From Halalkalibacter alkalisediminis (GTDB lineage Bacteria; Bacillota; Bacilli; Bacillales; Bacillaceae_D), in NCBI RefSeq assembly GCF_028610705.1, contig NZ_JAQQWT010000026.1, forward strand, positions 1 to 45,387: 45,387 bases of DNA. The letters run 5' to 3'. This document shows, piece after piece, positions 7,983-15,726 of this stretch (position 1 is the stretch's first letter; each line of letters begins with the position of its first letter). The notes under the pieces were generated by a model, which did not search any database, was not told the DNA's origin, and was given only the letters and a program-made list of their open reading frames with translations. A program made the position numbers and the translations under genes.

Positions 7983-8720
7983 ATGAGGTCAATTGTAGCG
8001 AAAGAAAATTTAGGTTTTGACATTCATCCATTAGGGGATATGGCGATCATGGTTACGTTAGGAACAAGTATTGATATTTCTATTCATCGTAAGTTGAAGA
8101 CGTTTACAACTTATCTTGATAACCATCCCTTTGAGGGGATGATTGAATATGTTCCAGCATTTACAAGTGTAACGGTGTATTATGATCCGGTTAGAGTTCT
8201 TGAAATAGAGAAACAAAAGGGATCAGCATATGAAATTGTTTATTCGAAAATGAAACAGATCGTTCTAAGTTTAGAAGATTCAGTTGAAGAAACCAAAAGA
8301 GAAATTGAAATTCCCGTCTACTATGGTGGGGAATTGGGGCCTGATTTAGAATTTGTTGCAAAGCATAACAACCTGACCACTGATGAGGTCATTCACATAC
8401 ATTCAGAGGGAGAATATCTTGTTTATATGATTGGATTTGCACCTGGGTTTCCATATTTGGGAGGAATGTCTGAACAAATTTCAGCGCCGCGACGGTCTAA
8501 TCCGCGAATGAATATCATGAAGGGGTCTGTAGGTATAGCAGGTAAGCAAACGGGGGTCTATTCCATTTCTACACCCGGTGGTTGGCAGATAATTGGCAGA
8601 ACACCATTGAAGTTTTTCCGTCCAAGTGACAATCCTCCATCTTTACTACGATCAGGAGATGTAATCAGGTTCAAACCCATTTCTATGGAAGTGTTCAGAA
8701 ATTATAAGGAGGACTCTTAA
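7983..8720 (+). CDS. pxpB: 5-oxoprolinase subunit PxpB (KipI family)
   Basis: PxpB works with PxpA and PxpC to open 5-oxoproline to glutamate using ATP. The 245-residue protein has the AHS1/KipI hallmarks GFAPGFPYLGGM, GIAGKQTGVYS and STPGGWQIIGRTP in its second half. The start is the ATG at 7983, because GAGGTG at 7971-7976 serves as its ribosome site; the in-frame GTG at 7974 overlaps that site and is unlikely. Its stop overlaps the pxpC start by one base. The B. subtilis homologue KipI was first described as an inhibitor of sporulation kinase A; enzyme context here favours the metabolic role. Confidence 0.9.
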   Translation: MRSIVAKENLGFDIHPLGDMAIMVTLGTSIDISIHRKLKTFTTYLDNHPFEGMIEYVPAFTSVTVYYDPVRVLEIEKQKGSAYEIVYSKMKQIVLSLEDSVEETKREIEIPVYYGGELGPDLEFVAKHNNLTTDEVIHIHSEGEYLVYMIGFAPGFPYLGGMSEQISAPRRSNPRMNIMKGSVGIAGKQTGVYSISTPGGWQIIGRTPLKFFRPSDNPPSLLRSGDVIRFKPISMEVFRNYKEDS

Positions 8721-9727
8721 TGAGTATGAAAATTCTTCGTCCGGGTCTGCTTACTAGTATTCAGGATTTAGGAAGAGTCGGGTATCAAAAGTATGGAGTG
8801 ATTATGAGTGGAGCAATGGATCCTTACGCGCTTCGTGTAGCTAATTTGTTGGTTGGTAATGATGAAGGAGAAGCAGCTCTGGAAATAACGTTGACAGGCC
8901 CATCATTAAAAATAGAGCAAGATATACTTATTGCGATAACGGGTGGAGAACTATCGCCAACCATTGAAAATAAACCAATTCCTTTATGGAAACCGGTTTA
9001 TGTAAAAAAAGGAAGCGTTCTTCAATTTGGCCCATGTATTTCTGGATGTCGTACTTATCTAGCGATAGCTGGTGGAATAGATGTTGAGGAAGTAATGGGA
9101 AGCTGTAGCACCTATCTCCGAGCAGGAATTGGTGGTTTTCATGGACGAGCATTAGAAGTAGGTGATGTCCTTGAGTTTAGAGCTCCATCAGAACGATCTT
9201 TACTCCTAATTCAACAGTTGTTAGAGAAGAGCGATGACCTTTTTTCTACAACAACTTGGAGTGTCAGTAAAGAGTTTTTCGTACCAGATAAAAAAAATAA
9301 TACAATTCGAGTCATCCTTGGATCTCATTATGAACACTTCACAAAAGAATCTAAAAGAGTGTTTTTTGAACAGGCCTTCACAGTGACACCACAATCGGAT
9401 CGGATGGGCTACAGACTTTCAGGTGATCCGTTAGAACTAACCCATTCTTTTGAGATGATTTCAGAAGCTGTTTCTCTTGGCACGATACAAGTACCACCAG
9501 ATGGGAATCCAATTATTTTACTAGCTGATCGACAAACGACTGGTGGATATCCAAGAATTGGACAAGTCGCGTCAGTTGATATCTCTCTTTTAGCTCAGGT
9601 TAAGCCAGGCGAACGGATTCAGTTTAAAGAAGTGAGTGTGCAAGAAGCTGAGGAGACTTATTTGAATCGAGAAAAGGATTTCAAAGAGTTACGTGCTGGC
9701 TTAAATCTTAAATTCCTAGTGAATTGA
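8720..9727 (+). CDS. pxpC: 5-oxoprolinase subunit PxpC (KipA/AHS2 family)
   Basis: The 335-residue partner of PxpB; AHS2 domains form the other half of the cyclophilin-like catalytic module also found in urea carboxylase and allophanate-type enzymes. Seen motifs include SIQDLGR, GAMDPYALRVAN, GGIDVEEVMGS, and QSDRMGYRL near two-thirds of the length. The ATG at 8720 overlaps the pxpB stop (TAATG), with AAGGAGG upstream inside pxpB. It converges with the IclR gene; only about 60 bases separate the stops. Confidence 0.9.
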   Translation: MSMKILRPGLLTSIQDLGRVGYQKYGVIMSGAMDPYALRVANLLVGNDEGEAALEITLTGPSLKIEQDILIAITGGELSPTIENKPIPLWKPVYVKKGSVLQFGPCISGCRTYLAIAGGIDVEEVMGSCSTYLRAGIGGFHGRALEVGDVLEFRAPSERSLLLIQQLLEKSDDLFSTTTWSVSKEFFVPDKKNNTIRVILGSHYEHFTKESKRVFFEQAFTVTPQSDRMGYRLSGDPLELTHSFEMISEAVSLGTIQVPPDGNPIILLADRQTTGGYPRIGQVASVDISLLAQVKPGERIQFKEVSVQEAEETYLNREKDFKELRAGLNLKFLVN

Positions 9728-9774
9728 ATAATGCAACGACAGAAAGGATATGATGAGGGGTTCTTTAAACATAT

Positions 9775-9805
9775 AAAAAAGCCCCCATACTACTTTAAAG
9801 GGCCT
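9775..9805 (-). terminator. Probable terminator at the end of the IclR gene
   Basis: Minus-strand reading gives AGGCCC and GGGGCT paired with one mismatch around a loop of about 14 bases, followed by TTTTTT. The first arm overlaps the last codons of the regulator. The stem is short, so efficiency is uncertain. Confidence 0.4.
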
Positions 9806-10554
9806 AAAAAACCAAGCTTTTGTGATATTTCTGCTGCAGCTGATTTCACTTTATCAATTAGAATCGGTAATTGCCCTTTTTGAAAGCGTACATCGGGTCC
9901 TGCCATACTAATACCACCTATTACTTGGCCTGTGTAATCGAAAATGGGTGCAGCTACTGAAGAAGTATGGTTTTCTAGTTCTGAGTGACTAACCGTATAT
10001 CCATCTAGTCGTGATTGCTGTAAAACTAAACGGAGCTTTTCCTTATCTGTGATTGTCCCTATGCCGTAAGGTTGCAGTTCTGTCTTAATTAAATATTCTT
10101 CTTGTTCCTTTTCTGTTAAATAGGCAAGAATAATTCGCGAACAAGCTCCTGCATAGAGGGGAGAACGTCTACCTACCTTTGTAAATAGTCTCACAGGATG
10201 CATCGTGTCAAGCTTTTCAACATAGATGGCTTCCCAATTATCTTTCATAGTGAGATTTACAGCTTCCCCAATTTCATCACGAAGAGCTTGCATAATTGGG
10301 TAGGCTATTTGCCTTATATCAAGGCGATCGGCCACGAGTTGTCCGAATTCAAGAAATAGCATGCCAAGGGTATACTTCCCTTCCTCGTCTTTGCTTAGTA
10401 ATCCCATATCTTCTAATGAACCAATCATCCGATGGGCAGAAGTTTTGGGGATGCCAGAAAGATGGACCATTTCATTTAAGCTCAACTTCCGGTTTGTTCG
10501 GAAAAGATCTAGGAGTTTCATAGACTTAACAACGGTTTTGTTTTTGTTTTGCAC
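9790..10554 (-). CDS. IclR family transcriptional regulator (KipR-like)
   Basis: A 254-residue regulator with an N-terminal winged helix-turn-helix (SLNEMVHLSGIPKTSAHRMI, about residues 24-43) and a C-terminal effector-binding domain containing the conserved GRRSPLYAGACSR stretch. Length is typical for IclR proteins. The start is a GTG at 10554 with AAGGGGAG six bases upstream. It lies between the convergent pxpBC and the divergent NRAMP gene, like kipR in the B. subtilis kip locus. It probably controls the pxp genes through the CGGAA sites at 7937-7962; the effector may be 5-oxoproline or a related amino acid (inference). Confidence 0.85.
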   Translation of the reverse strand: MQNKNKTVVKSMKLLDLFRTNRKLSLNEMVHLSGIPKTSAHRMIGSLEDMGLLSKDEEGKYTLGMLFLEFGQLVADRLDIRQIAYPIMQALRDEIGEAVNLTMKDNWEAIYVEKLDTMHPVRLFTKVGRRSPLYAGACSRIILAYLTEKEQEEYLIKTELQPYGIGTITDKEKLRLVLQQSRLDGYTVSHSELENHTSSVAAPIFDYTGQVIGGISMAGPDVRFQKGQLPILIDKVKSAAAEISQKLGFLGPLK

Positions 10555-10729
10555 AAGGAACTCCCCTTTAAATGAGATACAATTTTTATCATTTAAAAAT
10601 ACCTATTTATTCTACTAAAACTACTAGTAATTGTCTAGGCTACCTATATGGCTTATACATCAAATATAGTAGGCAGTTCATGTCTTATTATTATGTTTAT
10701 AACTAATTCTAAAAAAGGGGTGTAGCTAC

Positions 10730-11950
10730 ATGAAACATAATTCAATAGAAGAACAACATCACATGACATCAAAACAACGATTAAGTGCGATGACTGGTGC
10801 TGCTTTTTTAATGGCGACGTCTGCGATTGGACCAGGATTTTTAACGCAAACCGCTGTATTTACGGAACAACTCCTAGCTAGTTTCGCGTTTGTTATTCTG
10901 GTATCTATTTTTTTAGACATTGGCGCACAAATGAACATATGGCGAATTATTGCCGTTTCAAAAATGAGAGGACAGGAAATAGCCAATGCCGTCCTGCCCG
11001 GTTTAGGGTATGTTGTTGCTTTTTTCATTGTACTGGGTGGGTTGGCATTTAACATCGGTAACGTTGCTGGAGGCGGTCTTGGCGTTAATGCATTGCTGGG
11101 TTTTGATACGAGAGTTGGGGCCATTATGACCGGTGTGATTGGTATTGTTATCTTCTCTCTTAAAGAAGCCAATGTGGCAATGGATAAAATTGTTCGATAT
11201 TTGGGTGGATTAATGATTCTGTTAACGACCTATGTGATGATCGTTAGTAAGCCTCCTTATGCTGAGGCTGCGCTTCGTACGTTTGTCCCTCTTGAGGTAG
11301 ATTTTTTGACGATTATCACGATTGTCGGTGGGACCGTTGGTGGGTATATTACCTTTGCTGGTGGTCATAGGCTTTTAGATGCAGGTGTTTCAGGGAAAGA
11401 AAATATTGGCCATGTTACTAAAACAGCTATTTCAGGCATTGTTGTAGCTTCGGTTATGAGATTTATTTTGTTTCTAGCCGTCTTAGGTGTCGTTTCTGCA
11501 GGTTTTGCATTAAATGCGGACAATCCAACCGCATCGGTCTTTCAAATTGCAGCAGGGGAAATCGGCTACCGTATCTTCGGTTTAGTATTGTGGGCCGCTG
11601 GAATTACGTCTGTTATTGGAGCTGCATATACATCTGTTTCTTTCTTAACAACCTTTCACCCAAGTATTGAAAAGCATAAAAATTATTGGACGATTGGGTT
11701 TATTGTTTTTTCTACTATTGTGTTTACACTAATCGGTCGTCCGGTGTTGCTATTAATTTTAGCAGGTGCTTTTAACGGATTAATTCTTCCATTAACACTA
11801 GGCTGCATTTTATTAGCTGCCCATCGCTCGACGATTATTGGTGATTATAAGCATCCCATTTGGATGACTGTGTTTGGAGTCGTTGTCGTTGGGTTAACAG
11901 CTTATTTAGGCGTTCGTACTCTCATTCAAATGATTCCGCAACTGTTTTAG
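10730..11950 (+). CDS. ycsG: NRAMP family transporter (YcsG-like)
   Basis: A 406-residue integral membrane protein with about eleven hydrophobic segments after a short hydrophilic N-terminus. The first segment carries the NRAMP-type SAIGPGFLTQTAVFTEQ pattern. Compared with metal-transporting NRAMPs, that first helix lacks the DPG metal-binding motif (GPG here) and I see no MPH motif in a later helix, so divalent-metal transport is doubtful. B. subtilis ycsG sits in the same neighbourhood (ycsF-ycsG-ycsI-kip). Context suggests it may import 5-oxoproline or a related organic substrate; this is inference. Start ATG 10730 follows AAGGGGTG. Confidence 0.82.
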   Translation: MKHNSIEEQHHMTSKQRLSAMTGAAFLMATSAIGPGFLTQTAVFTEQLLASFAFVILVSIFLDIGAQMNIWRIIAVSKMRGQEIANAVLPGLGYVVAFFIVLGGLAFNIGNVAGGGLGVNALLGFDTRVGAIMTGVIGIVIFSLKEANVAMDKIVRYLGGLMILLTTYVMIVSKPPYAEAALRTFVPLEVDFLTIITIVGGTVGGYITFAGGHRLLDAGVSGKENIGHVTKTAISGIVVASVMRFILFLAVLGVVSAGFALNADNPTASVFQIAAGEIGYRIFGLVLWAAGITSVIGAAYTSVSFLTTFHPSIEKHKNYWTIGFIVFSTIVFTLIGRPVLLLILAGAFNGLILPLTLGCILLAAHRSTIIGDYKHPIWMTVFGVVVVGLTAYLGVRTLIQMIPQLF

Positions 11951-12125
11951 AGAAGCCATGCAAAAAAACAAGAGCTACGGCTAAGAATAGTTGCTTTGGC
12001 CAAGACGACTCTTCAGAATGACGAACAGACCAATATAGCACCAACAAGCATAGACTTAAGTGCAGTTATTATCAAAGGTTGTTTTTTCCTTTTTTGAACA
12101 ACCTCTAGATTGAAAGGAGAATATC

Positions 12126-12902
12126 ATGAAATCGGTAGACCTTAATTGTGATTTAGGTGAAAGCTTCGGTACGTTTGTAGTGGGACAAGATAAACTCATT
12201 CTAGAACATATCACGTCAGCAAATATCGCTTGTGGGTATCACGCAGGTGACCACAATGTGATGTCGAAAACGGTGAAAATGGCGAAGGAAAAAGGTGTCA
12301 GTATTGGCGCCCACCCTGGGTTTCCTGATTTACTAGGGTTTGGAAGAAGAGTCATCCAAACAGATCCAACAGACATTTACCATTTTGTCGTCTATCAAAT
12401 TAGCGCGCTTAAAGGTTTTTGTCAGATTCATGATGTCGATATGAACCATGTGAAGCCACATGGAGCACTGTATAATGTGGCAGCTAAAGATCCTCTTATA
12501 GCCGAAGCAATAGCCAAGGCAGTCTATGATACGGACCGGTCCCTTGTTTTATTTGGCTTATCAGGAAGTGAGCTAATAAAAGCTGGCTCACAGATTGGAT
12601 TAACGGTGGCTAATGAGGTATTTGCTGATCGAACTTATCAGCCTGATGGTACCCTAACCCCTCGCACTCATAACAACGCATTAATTCACAATATAGAGGA
12701 AGCCGTTGAACAGGTGTTAACAATGGTGAAAACGAGCACCGTTTTAGCGGTTGATGGTTCGATCATTCCGTTACAAGCCGATACCATTTGTGTTCATGGT
12801 GATGGCCCAAGTGCACTTGATTTTGCTAAGAAGCTACAGGAGGTTCTTGTAAAAGAAGGAGTAAAAATTTGTGAGGTAAAAGGAAGAAACACTCTAACTT
12901 AA
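12126..12902 (+). CDS. pxpA: 5-oxoprolinase subunit PxpA (LamB/YcsF family)
   Basis: A 258-residue protein, third component of the PxpABC 5-oxoprolinase. Diagnostic motifs are LNCDLGESFG at the N-terminus, ACGYHAGDHN near 38, GAHPGFPD, KPHGALYN in the middle, and FADRTYQPDGTLTPR in the second half. Length and ends match the family. GAAAGGAGAA lies just before the ATG. It is separated from pxpBC by the regulator and transporter, an arrangement also seen in B. subtilis. A weak hairpin (AGGTTGTT 12076-12083 with its complement 12097-12104) lies upstream. Confidence 0.92.
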   Translation: MKSVDLNCDLGESFGTFVVGQDKLILEHITSANIACGYHAGDHNVMSKTVKMAKEKGVSIGAHPGFPDLLGFGRRVIQTDPTDIYHFVVYQISALKGFCQIHDVDMNHVKPHGALYNVAAKDPLIAEAIAKAVYDTDRSLVLFGLSGSELIKAGSQIGLTVANEVFADRTYQPDGTLTPRTHNNALIHNIEEAVEQVLTMVKTSTVLAVDGSIIPLQADTICVHGDGPSALDFAKKLQEVLVKEGVKICEVKGRNTLT

Positions 12903-12937
12903 CCTCATAAAATGAATGGAAAAAAGGGGGATGATTT

Positions 12938-13738
12938 ATGAAATCAAAAGAAGTGAGAGAAAGGATAAGAAGAGGGGAGTTTCAAAAAAATACGTCTGGT
13001 GCATGTGATGAATATGTACAAGCGAATGTCGTCATCCTGCCAAAGGAATTTGCTTTTGATTTTTTCTTATATACGTATCGAAATCCAAAAGCTTGTCCGT
13101 TAATTGAAGTGTTAGAAGCTGGTGAATATGAATCGCGTCTCGCAAAAGGCTCAGATATAAGGATGGATATACCCCTTTATCATGTATTCATTAATGGGAA
13201 ACTCCATGAAAAAAGAGGTGACATCAGAGATCTTTACCAAGATGACTATGTAACCTTTTTACTCGGTTGTAGTTTTACTTTTGAAAGTCAAATACTTAAT
13301 AATGGGATATACCTTCGTCATGTTGATTATAAGAAAAACGTAGCCATGTACAAAACAAATATGGAAACGGAACCTGCAGGGCGTTTTTCAGGACCTCTGG
13401 TCGTTTCAATGAGACCGATTGCAAACGAGCATCTCGAGAAAGTTATTGAGATTACAAGTAGGTTTCCAAACATGCATGGTGCTCCTGTTCATATTGGAGA
13501 TCCTAGCAAAATAGGAATCGAGCAGATTGAATGTCCTGACTATGGTGAATTTGTAGAAATGAAAGACAATGAAACTCCAGTTTTTTGGGCATGTGGGGTT
13601 ACGCCACAAGCTGCAGCCGTTCGAGCCAATATTCCCGTAATGATTACACACGCTCCTGGGCATATGTTCATTACAGATTGGACGAATGATGATTTTTTAT
13701 ATGAAATAGGCGAGAAAATTCCCTCTTCAAGCGAGTGA
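12938..13738 (+). CDS. ycsI: YcsI-like DUF1445 protein, 3' end formed by a transposon
   Basis: A 266-residue member of the YcsI/DUF1445 putative hydro-lyase family, which is related to the mammalian D-glutamate cyclase domain (D-glutamate to 5-oxo-D-proline). Family stretches include CPLIEV, MRPI, FPNMHGAPVHIGDP and VFWACGVTPQAA, and ITHAPGHMFITD near the C-terminus. Such an activity would feed the neighbouring 5-oxoprolinase. The last residues and stop appear to come from the TnpB element: joining 13730 to 15141 gives an alternative ending SSRVKW and stop in frame. The core domain is intact, so activity is probably kept. GGGGGATG lies before the start. Confidence 0.85.
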   Translation: MKSKEVRERIRRGEFQKNTSGACDEYVQANVVILPKEFAFDFFLYTYRNPKACPLIEVLEAGEYESRLAKGSDIRMDIPLYHVFINGKLHEKRGDIRDLYQDDYVTFLLGCSFTFESQILNNGIYLRHVDYKKNVAMYKTNMETEPAGRFSGPLVVSMRPIANEHLEKVIEITSRFPNMHGAPVHIGDPSKIGIEQIECPDYGEFVEMKDNETPVFWACGVTPQAAAVRANIPVMITHAPGHMFITDWTNDDFLYEIGEKIPSSSE

Positions 13739-13856
13739 AGGGCGTAGCCCAATGGTAAGGGGGAGATGAATCGCCTTCGGACAAGGGACGCCTTTGCCAT
13801 CTCGATTGTTTGACAAAAAAACAGAACAAGCGTTCGATAAATACTCTTTCATTTGA

Positions 13857-13862
13857 TATAAT
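13857..13862 (+). promoter_or_regulatory. Extended -10 promoter of tnpB
   Basis: A perfect TATAAT preceded by TGA forms an extended -10 box 22 bases before the tnpB start; the -35 region is weak. The ribosome site GGAGGTG follows at 13871-13877. Confidence 0.6.
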
Positions 13863-13884
13863 GGATACGAGGAGGTGAAAATCA

Positions 13885-15057
13885 ATGCTAGTGAAAAAAA
13901 CGTATAAGTACAGAATCTATCCTAATCAAAAACAAATCGAACTTATCAATAAAACGATTGGATGTTCACGTTTTGTCTATAACTTTTTTGTCGGGAAGCA
14001 AAAAGATAAAGATGCCTATTGGTATATCGTAAACGAAATGGTGCAAAATGGTCAGCTTCTTCAAAACAATTGGAAAGGGAAGTTTTTCAATAAGAATGAA
14101 TCTATTAAAGCTATTCGGGAGTTGAAGCAAAACTATCCATTCTTAAAAGAAGTGGATAGTATCGCCCTTCAAAAATCAGTCGAAAATGTAAACGATTCTT
14201 ACACTCGTTACTATAAAAAACAGAACGGAGAACCACGTTTTAAGTCAAAAAAGAATCCTGTTCAGTCGTATACAACGAAATGTGTAAACGGAAATATTCA
14301 AGTATTAGACAAACATATTAAATTACCAAAATTGGGTTTAGTCCGTTTTGCGAATAGCCGTAAGGTGGAAGGGCGTATCATAAATGCAACGGCTAGACGA
14401 AATCCTTCGGGTAAACATTTCATTTCAATTTTGGCTGAATCCGAAGTTGAACCATTTAGAAAGACAGGTTCATCCGTAGGAATCGATGTAGGGCTAAAAG
14501 ACTTCGCCACTCTTTCAGATGGCACAGTCTATGCAAACCCCAAATTCTTTCGAACATTAGAAATAAAATTAGCAAAATCGCAACGCATATTATCAAAGAG
14601 GCAAATCGGTTCTTATAATTGGCTTAAACAAAAAGCAAAAGTAGCTCGACTTCATGAAAAAATCGCGAATGCAAGAAAAGATATGTTAGATAAAATCTCA
14701 ACTGATATTGTCAAAAACCACGACATCATTGGTATTGAAGATTTGTCTATTAAAAACATGTTAAAGAATCACAATCTTGCTAAGGCGATTAGTGAAGTAT
14801 CGTGGTCACAATTCAGAACAATGCTTGAATATAAGGCTAAGTGGTACGGAAAACGAGTTGTTGCGGTAGCGAAAAACTTTCCTTCAAGTCAACTATGTTC
14901 CACTTGTGGTCACAAACACAAAGATGTTAAAAATCTCGCTTTGCGTGAATGGACTTGCCCAACATGCGAAAGTCACCACCAAAGGGATATCAACGCAAGT
15001 ATGAATCTTCGTAATGAAGCATTGCGATTAACCGCAGGAACTGCGGGGATAGCCTAA
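13885..15057 (+). CDS. tnpB: RNA-guided endonuclease TnpB
   Basis: A 390-residue TnpB, the compact RuvC nuclease that uses a right-end RNA as guide and is ancestral to Cas12. The N-terminal helix-turn-helix-like region has the usual [12 protein letters not shown] start. The RuvC triad is complete: Asp201 in GIDVGLKD, Glu285 in GIEDLS and Asp368 in DINASMN. A zinc finger lies between them with Cys338, Cys341, Cys358 and Cys361. Nothing is truncated, so it should be active. It interrupts the pxpA-ycsI-accB series. Its 3' end overlaps the guide RNA scaffold. Confidence 0.93.
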   Translation: MLVKKTYKYRIYPNQKQIELINKTIGCSRFVYNFFVGKQKDKDAYWYIVNEMVQNGQLLQNNWKGKFFNKNESIKAIRELKQNYPFLKEVDSIALQKSVENVNDSYTRYYKKQNGEPRFKSKKNPVQSYTTKCVNGNIQVLDKHIKLPKLGLVRFANSRKVEGRIINATARRNPSGKHFISILAESEVEPFRKTGSSVGIDVGLKDFATLSDGTVYANPKFFRTLEIKLAKSQRILSKRQIGSYNWLKQKAKVARLHEKIANARKDMLDKISTDIVKNHDIIGIEDLSIKNMLKNHNLAKAISEVSWSQFRTMLEYKAKWYGKRVVAVAKNFPSSQLCSTCGHKHKDVKNLALREWTCPTCESHHQRDINASMNLRNEALRLTAGTAGIA

Positions 15058-15160
15058 TCCATAACGAACCGTTAGGTTAGTGTTCTTAGGAATCCCTCAC
15101 TTCAAGCAACCGTAAGGGTGGTAAGTGGCGGGTTGTTCAAGAGTTAAGTGGTGAATGCTG
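15000..15160 (+). ncRNA. Candidate TnpB guide RNA (omega RNA)
   Basis: Downstream of and overlapping the tnpB 3' end, the sequence folds into hairpins (AACG-AAC-CGTT near 15064-15074, and CACTT with AAGTG enclosing ACC-GTAAG-GGT near 15098-15127). The scaffold ends in TTCAA at 15140. The following bases, GAGTTAAGTGGTGAATGC, would be the guide. That guide matches the host DNA just right of the insertion, so it would target the empty ycsI 3' end. The 5' boundary is approximate. Confidence 0.65.
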
Positions 15161-15228
15161 TAGGACTAACATTTAATTTAAAATCCTTTTCTATTATTTA
15201 TAATAGGGGAGAATGAGGAGTTGTAGAT

Positions 15229-15711
15229 ATGTTAAAAGTTCAAGAACTAAAAGATGTGATTAAGGCTTTAGACCAATCAAATATAGATGAATTAAAATTC
15301 GAACAAGAGGGTACAAAGCTTGTTTTGAAAAAACAAGCTATACAAAAGGGAGTAGAAGTACCAAAAGAAGTAGTACCTGTAACTGAACCGGTCGTACAAA
15401 CAGTTGAAAAAGTACAAACAGCAGCGACTTCTTCAACTAATACCGCACAACAGCCAATGACGAATGTAAATGTACATACAATTACGTCTCCTATGGTAGG
15501 GACTTTTTATTCAGCTCCCACACCTGACGCAGATTCATATGTAAAACCAGGTACTCAAGTTACAGAAGAATCAGTAGTGTGTATTGTTGAAGCGATGAAA
15601 CTGATGAATGAGATTGAAGCAGAAGTTAAAGGGAAGATTATCGAAATTCTTGCTGAAAATGGTGAGCTTGTTGAATATGGTCAACCATTATTTGTTATAG
15701 AACTTACTTAG
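15229..15711 (+). CDS. accB: Biotin carboxyl carrier protein (AccB-like)
   Basis: A 160-residue carrier with the biotinylation motif EAMKLMNE, placing biotin on Lys124, in a C-terminal lipoyl-like fold that begins around residue 84 (ITSPMVGTFY). An N-terminal helical part and a Pro/Thr/Val-rich linker (about 41-80) precede it. It fits acetyl-CoA carboxylase BCCP. The biotin carboxylase gene follows after 15 bases. Its position directly after pxp/ycsI (once the TnpB element is ignored) suggests a dedicated copy serving the 5-oxoprolinase group rather than fatty acid synthesis; this is inference. GAATGAGGAG precedes the ATG. Confidence 0.9.
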   Translation: MLKVQELKDVIKALDQSNIDELKFEQEGTKLVLKKQAIQKGVEVPKEVVPVTEPVVQTVEKVQTAATSSTNTAQQPMTNVNVHTITSPMVGTFYSAPTPDADSYVKPGTQVTEESVVCIVEAMKLMNEIEAEVKGKIIEILAENGELVEYGQPLFVIELT

Positions 15712-15726
15712 CACAGGAGAGATACG

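Larger units (their letters stand above)
13731..15140 (+). mobile_element. IS605-family TnpB-only element (IS1341-like)
   Basis: About 1.4 kb with a TnpB gene but no TnpA transposase. The right end is set by the structured RNA scaffold that finishes in GGTTGTTCAA (15131-15140), the usual ending before the guide. The left end is inferred from the matching TTCAA at 13726-13730 and the hairpin GGGC-GTA-GCCC just inside. No terminal inverted repeats or target duplication are expected for this family. Left boundary uncertain by some tens of bases. Confidence 0.7.

Noticed and set aside
7974-9727. KipI/KipA as a sporulation-kinase control pair only
   Set aside because: PxpA, YcsI and the transporter are in the same locus, and the KipI/KipA families are now tied to 5-oxoprolinase; the regulatory role cannot be read from sequence.
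10759-11172. 137-residue minus-strand ORF opposite ycsG
   Set aside because: It is fully antisense to a well-supported membrane protein, with shadow composition (Pro/Ala/Thr-rich) and no ribosome site.
11951-12125. Possible small minus-strand peptide between ycsG and pxpA
   Set aside because: There is no start with a ribosome site and no recognisable family; the hydrophobic composition can arise by chance.
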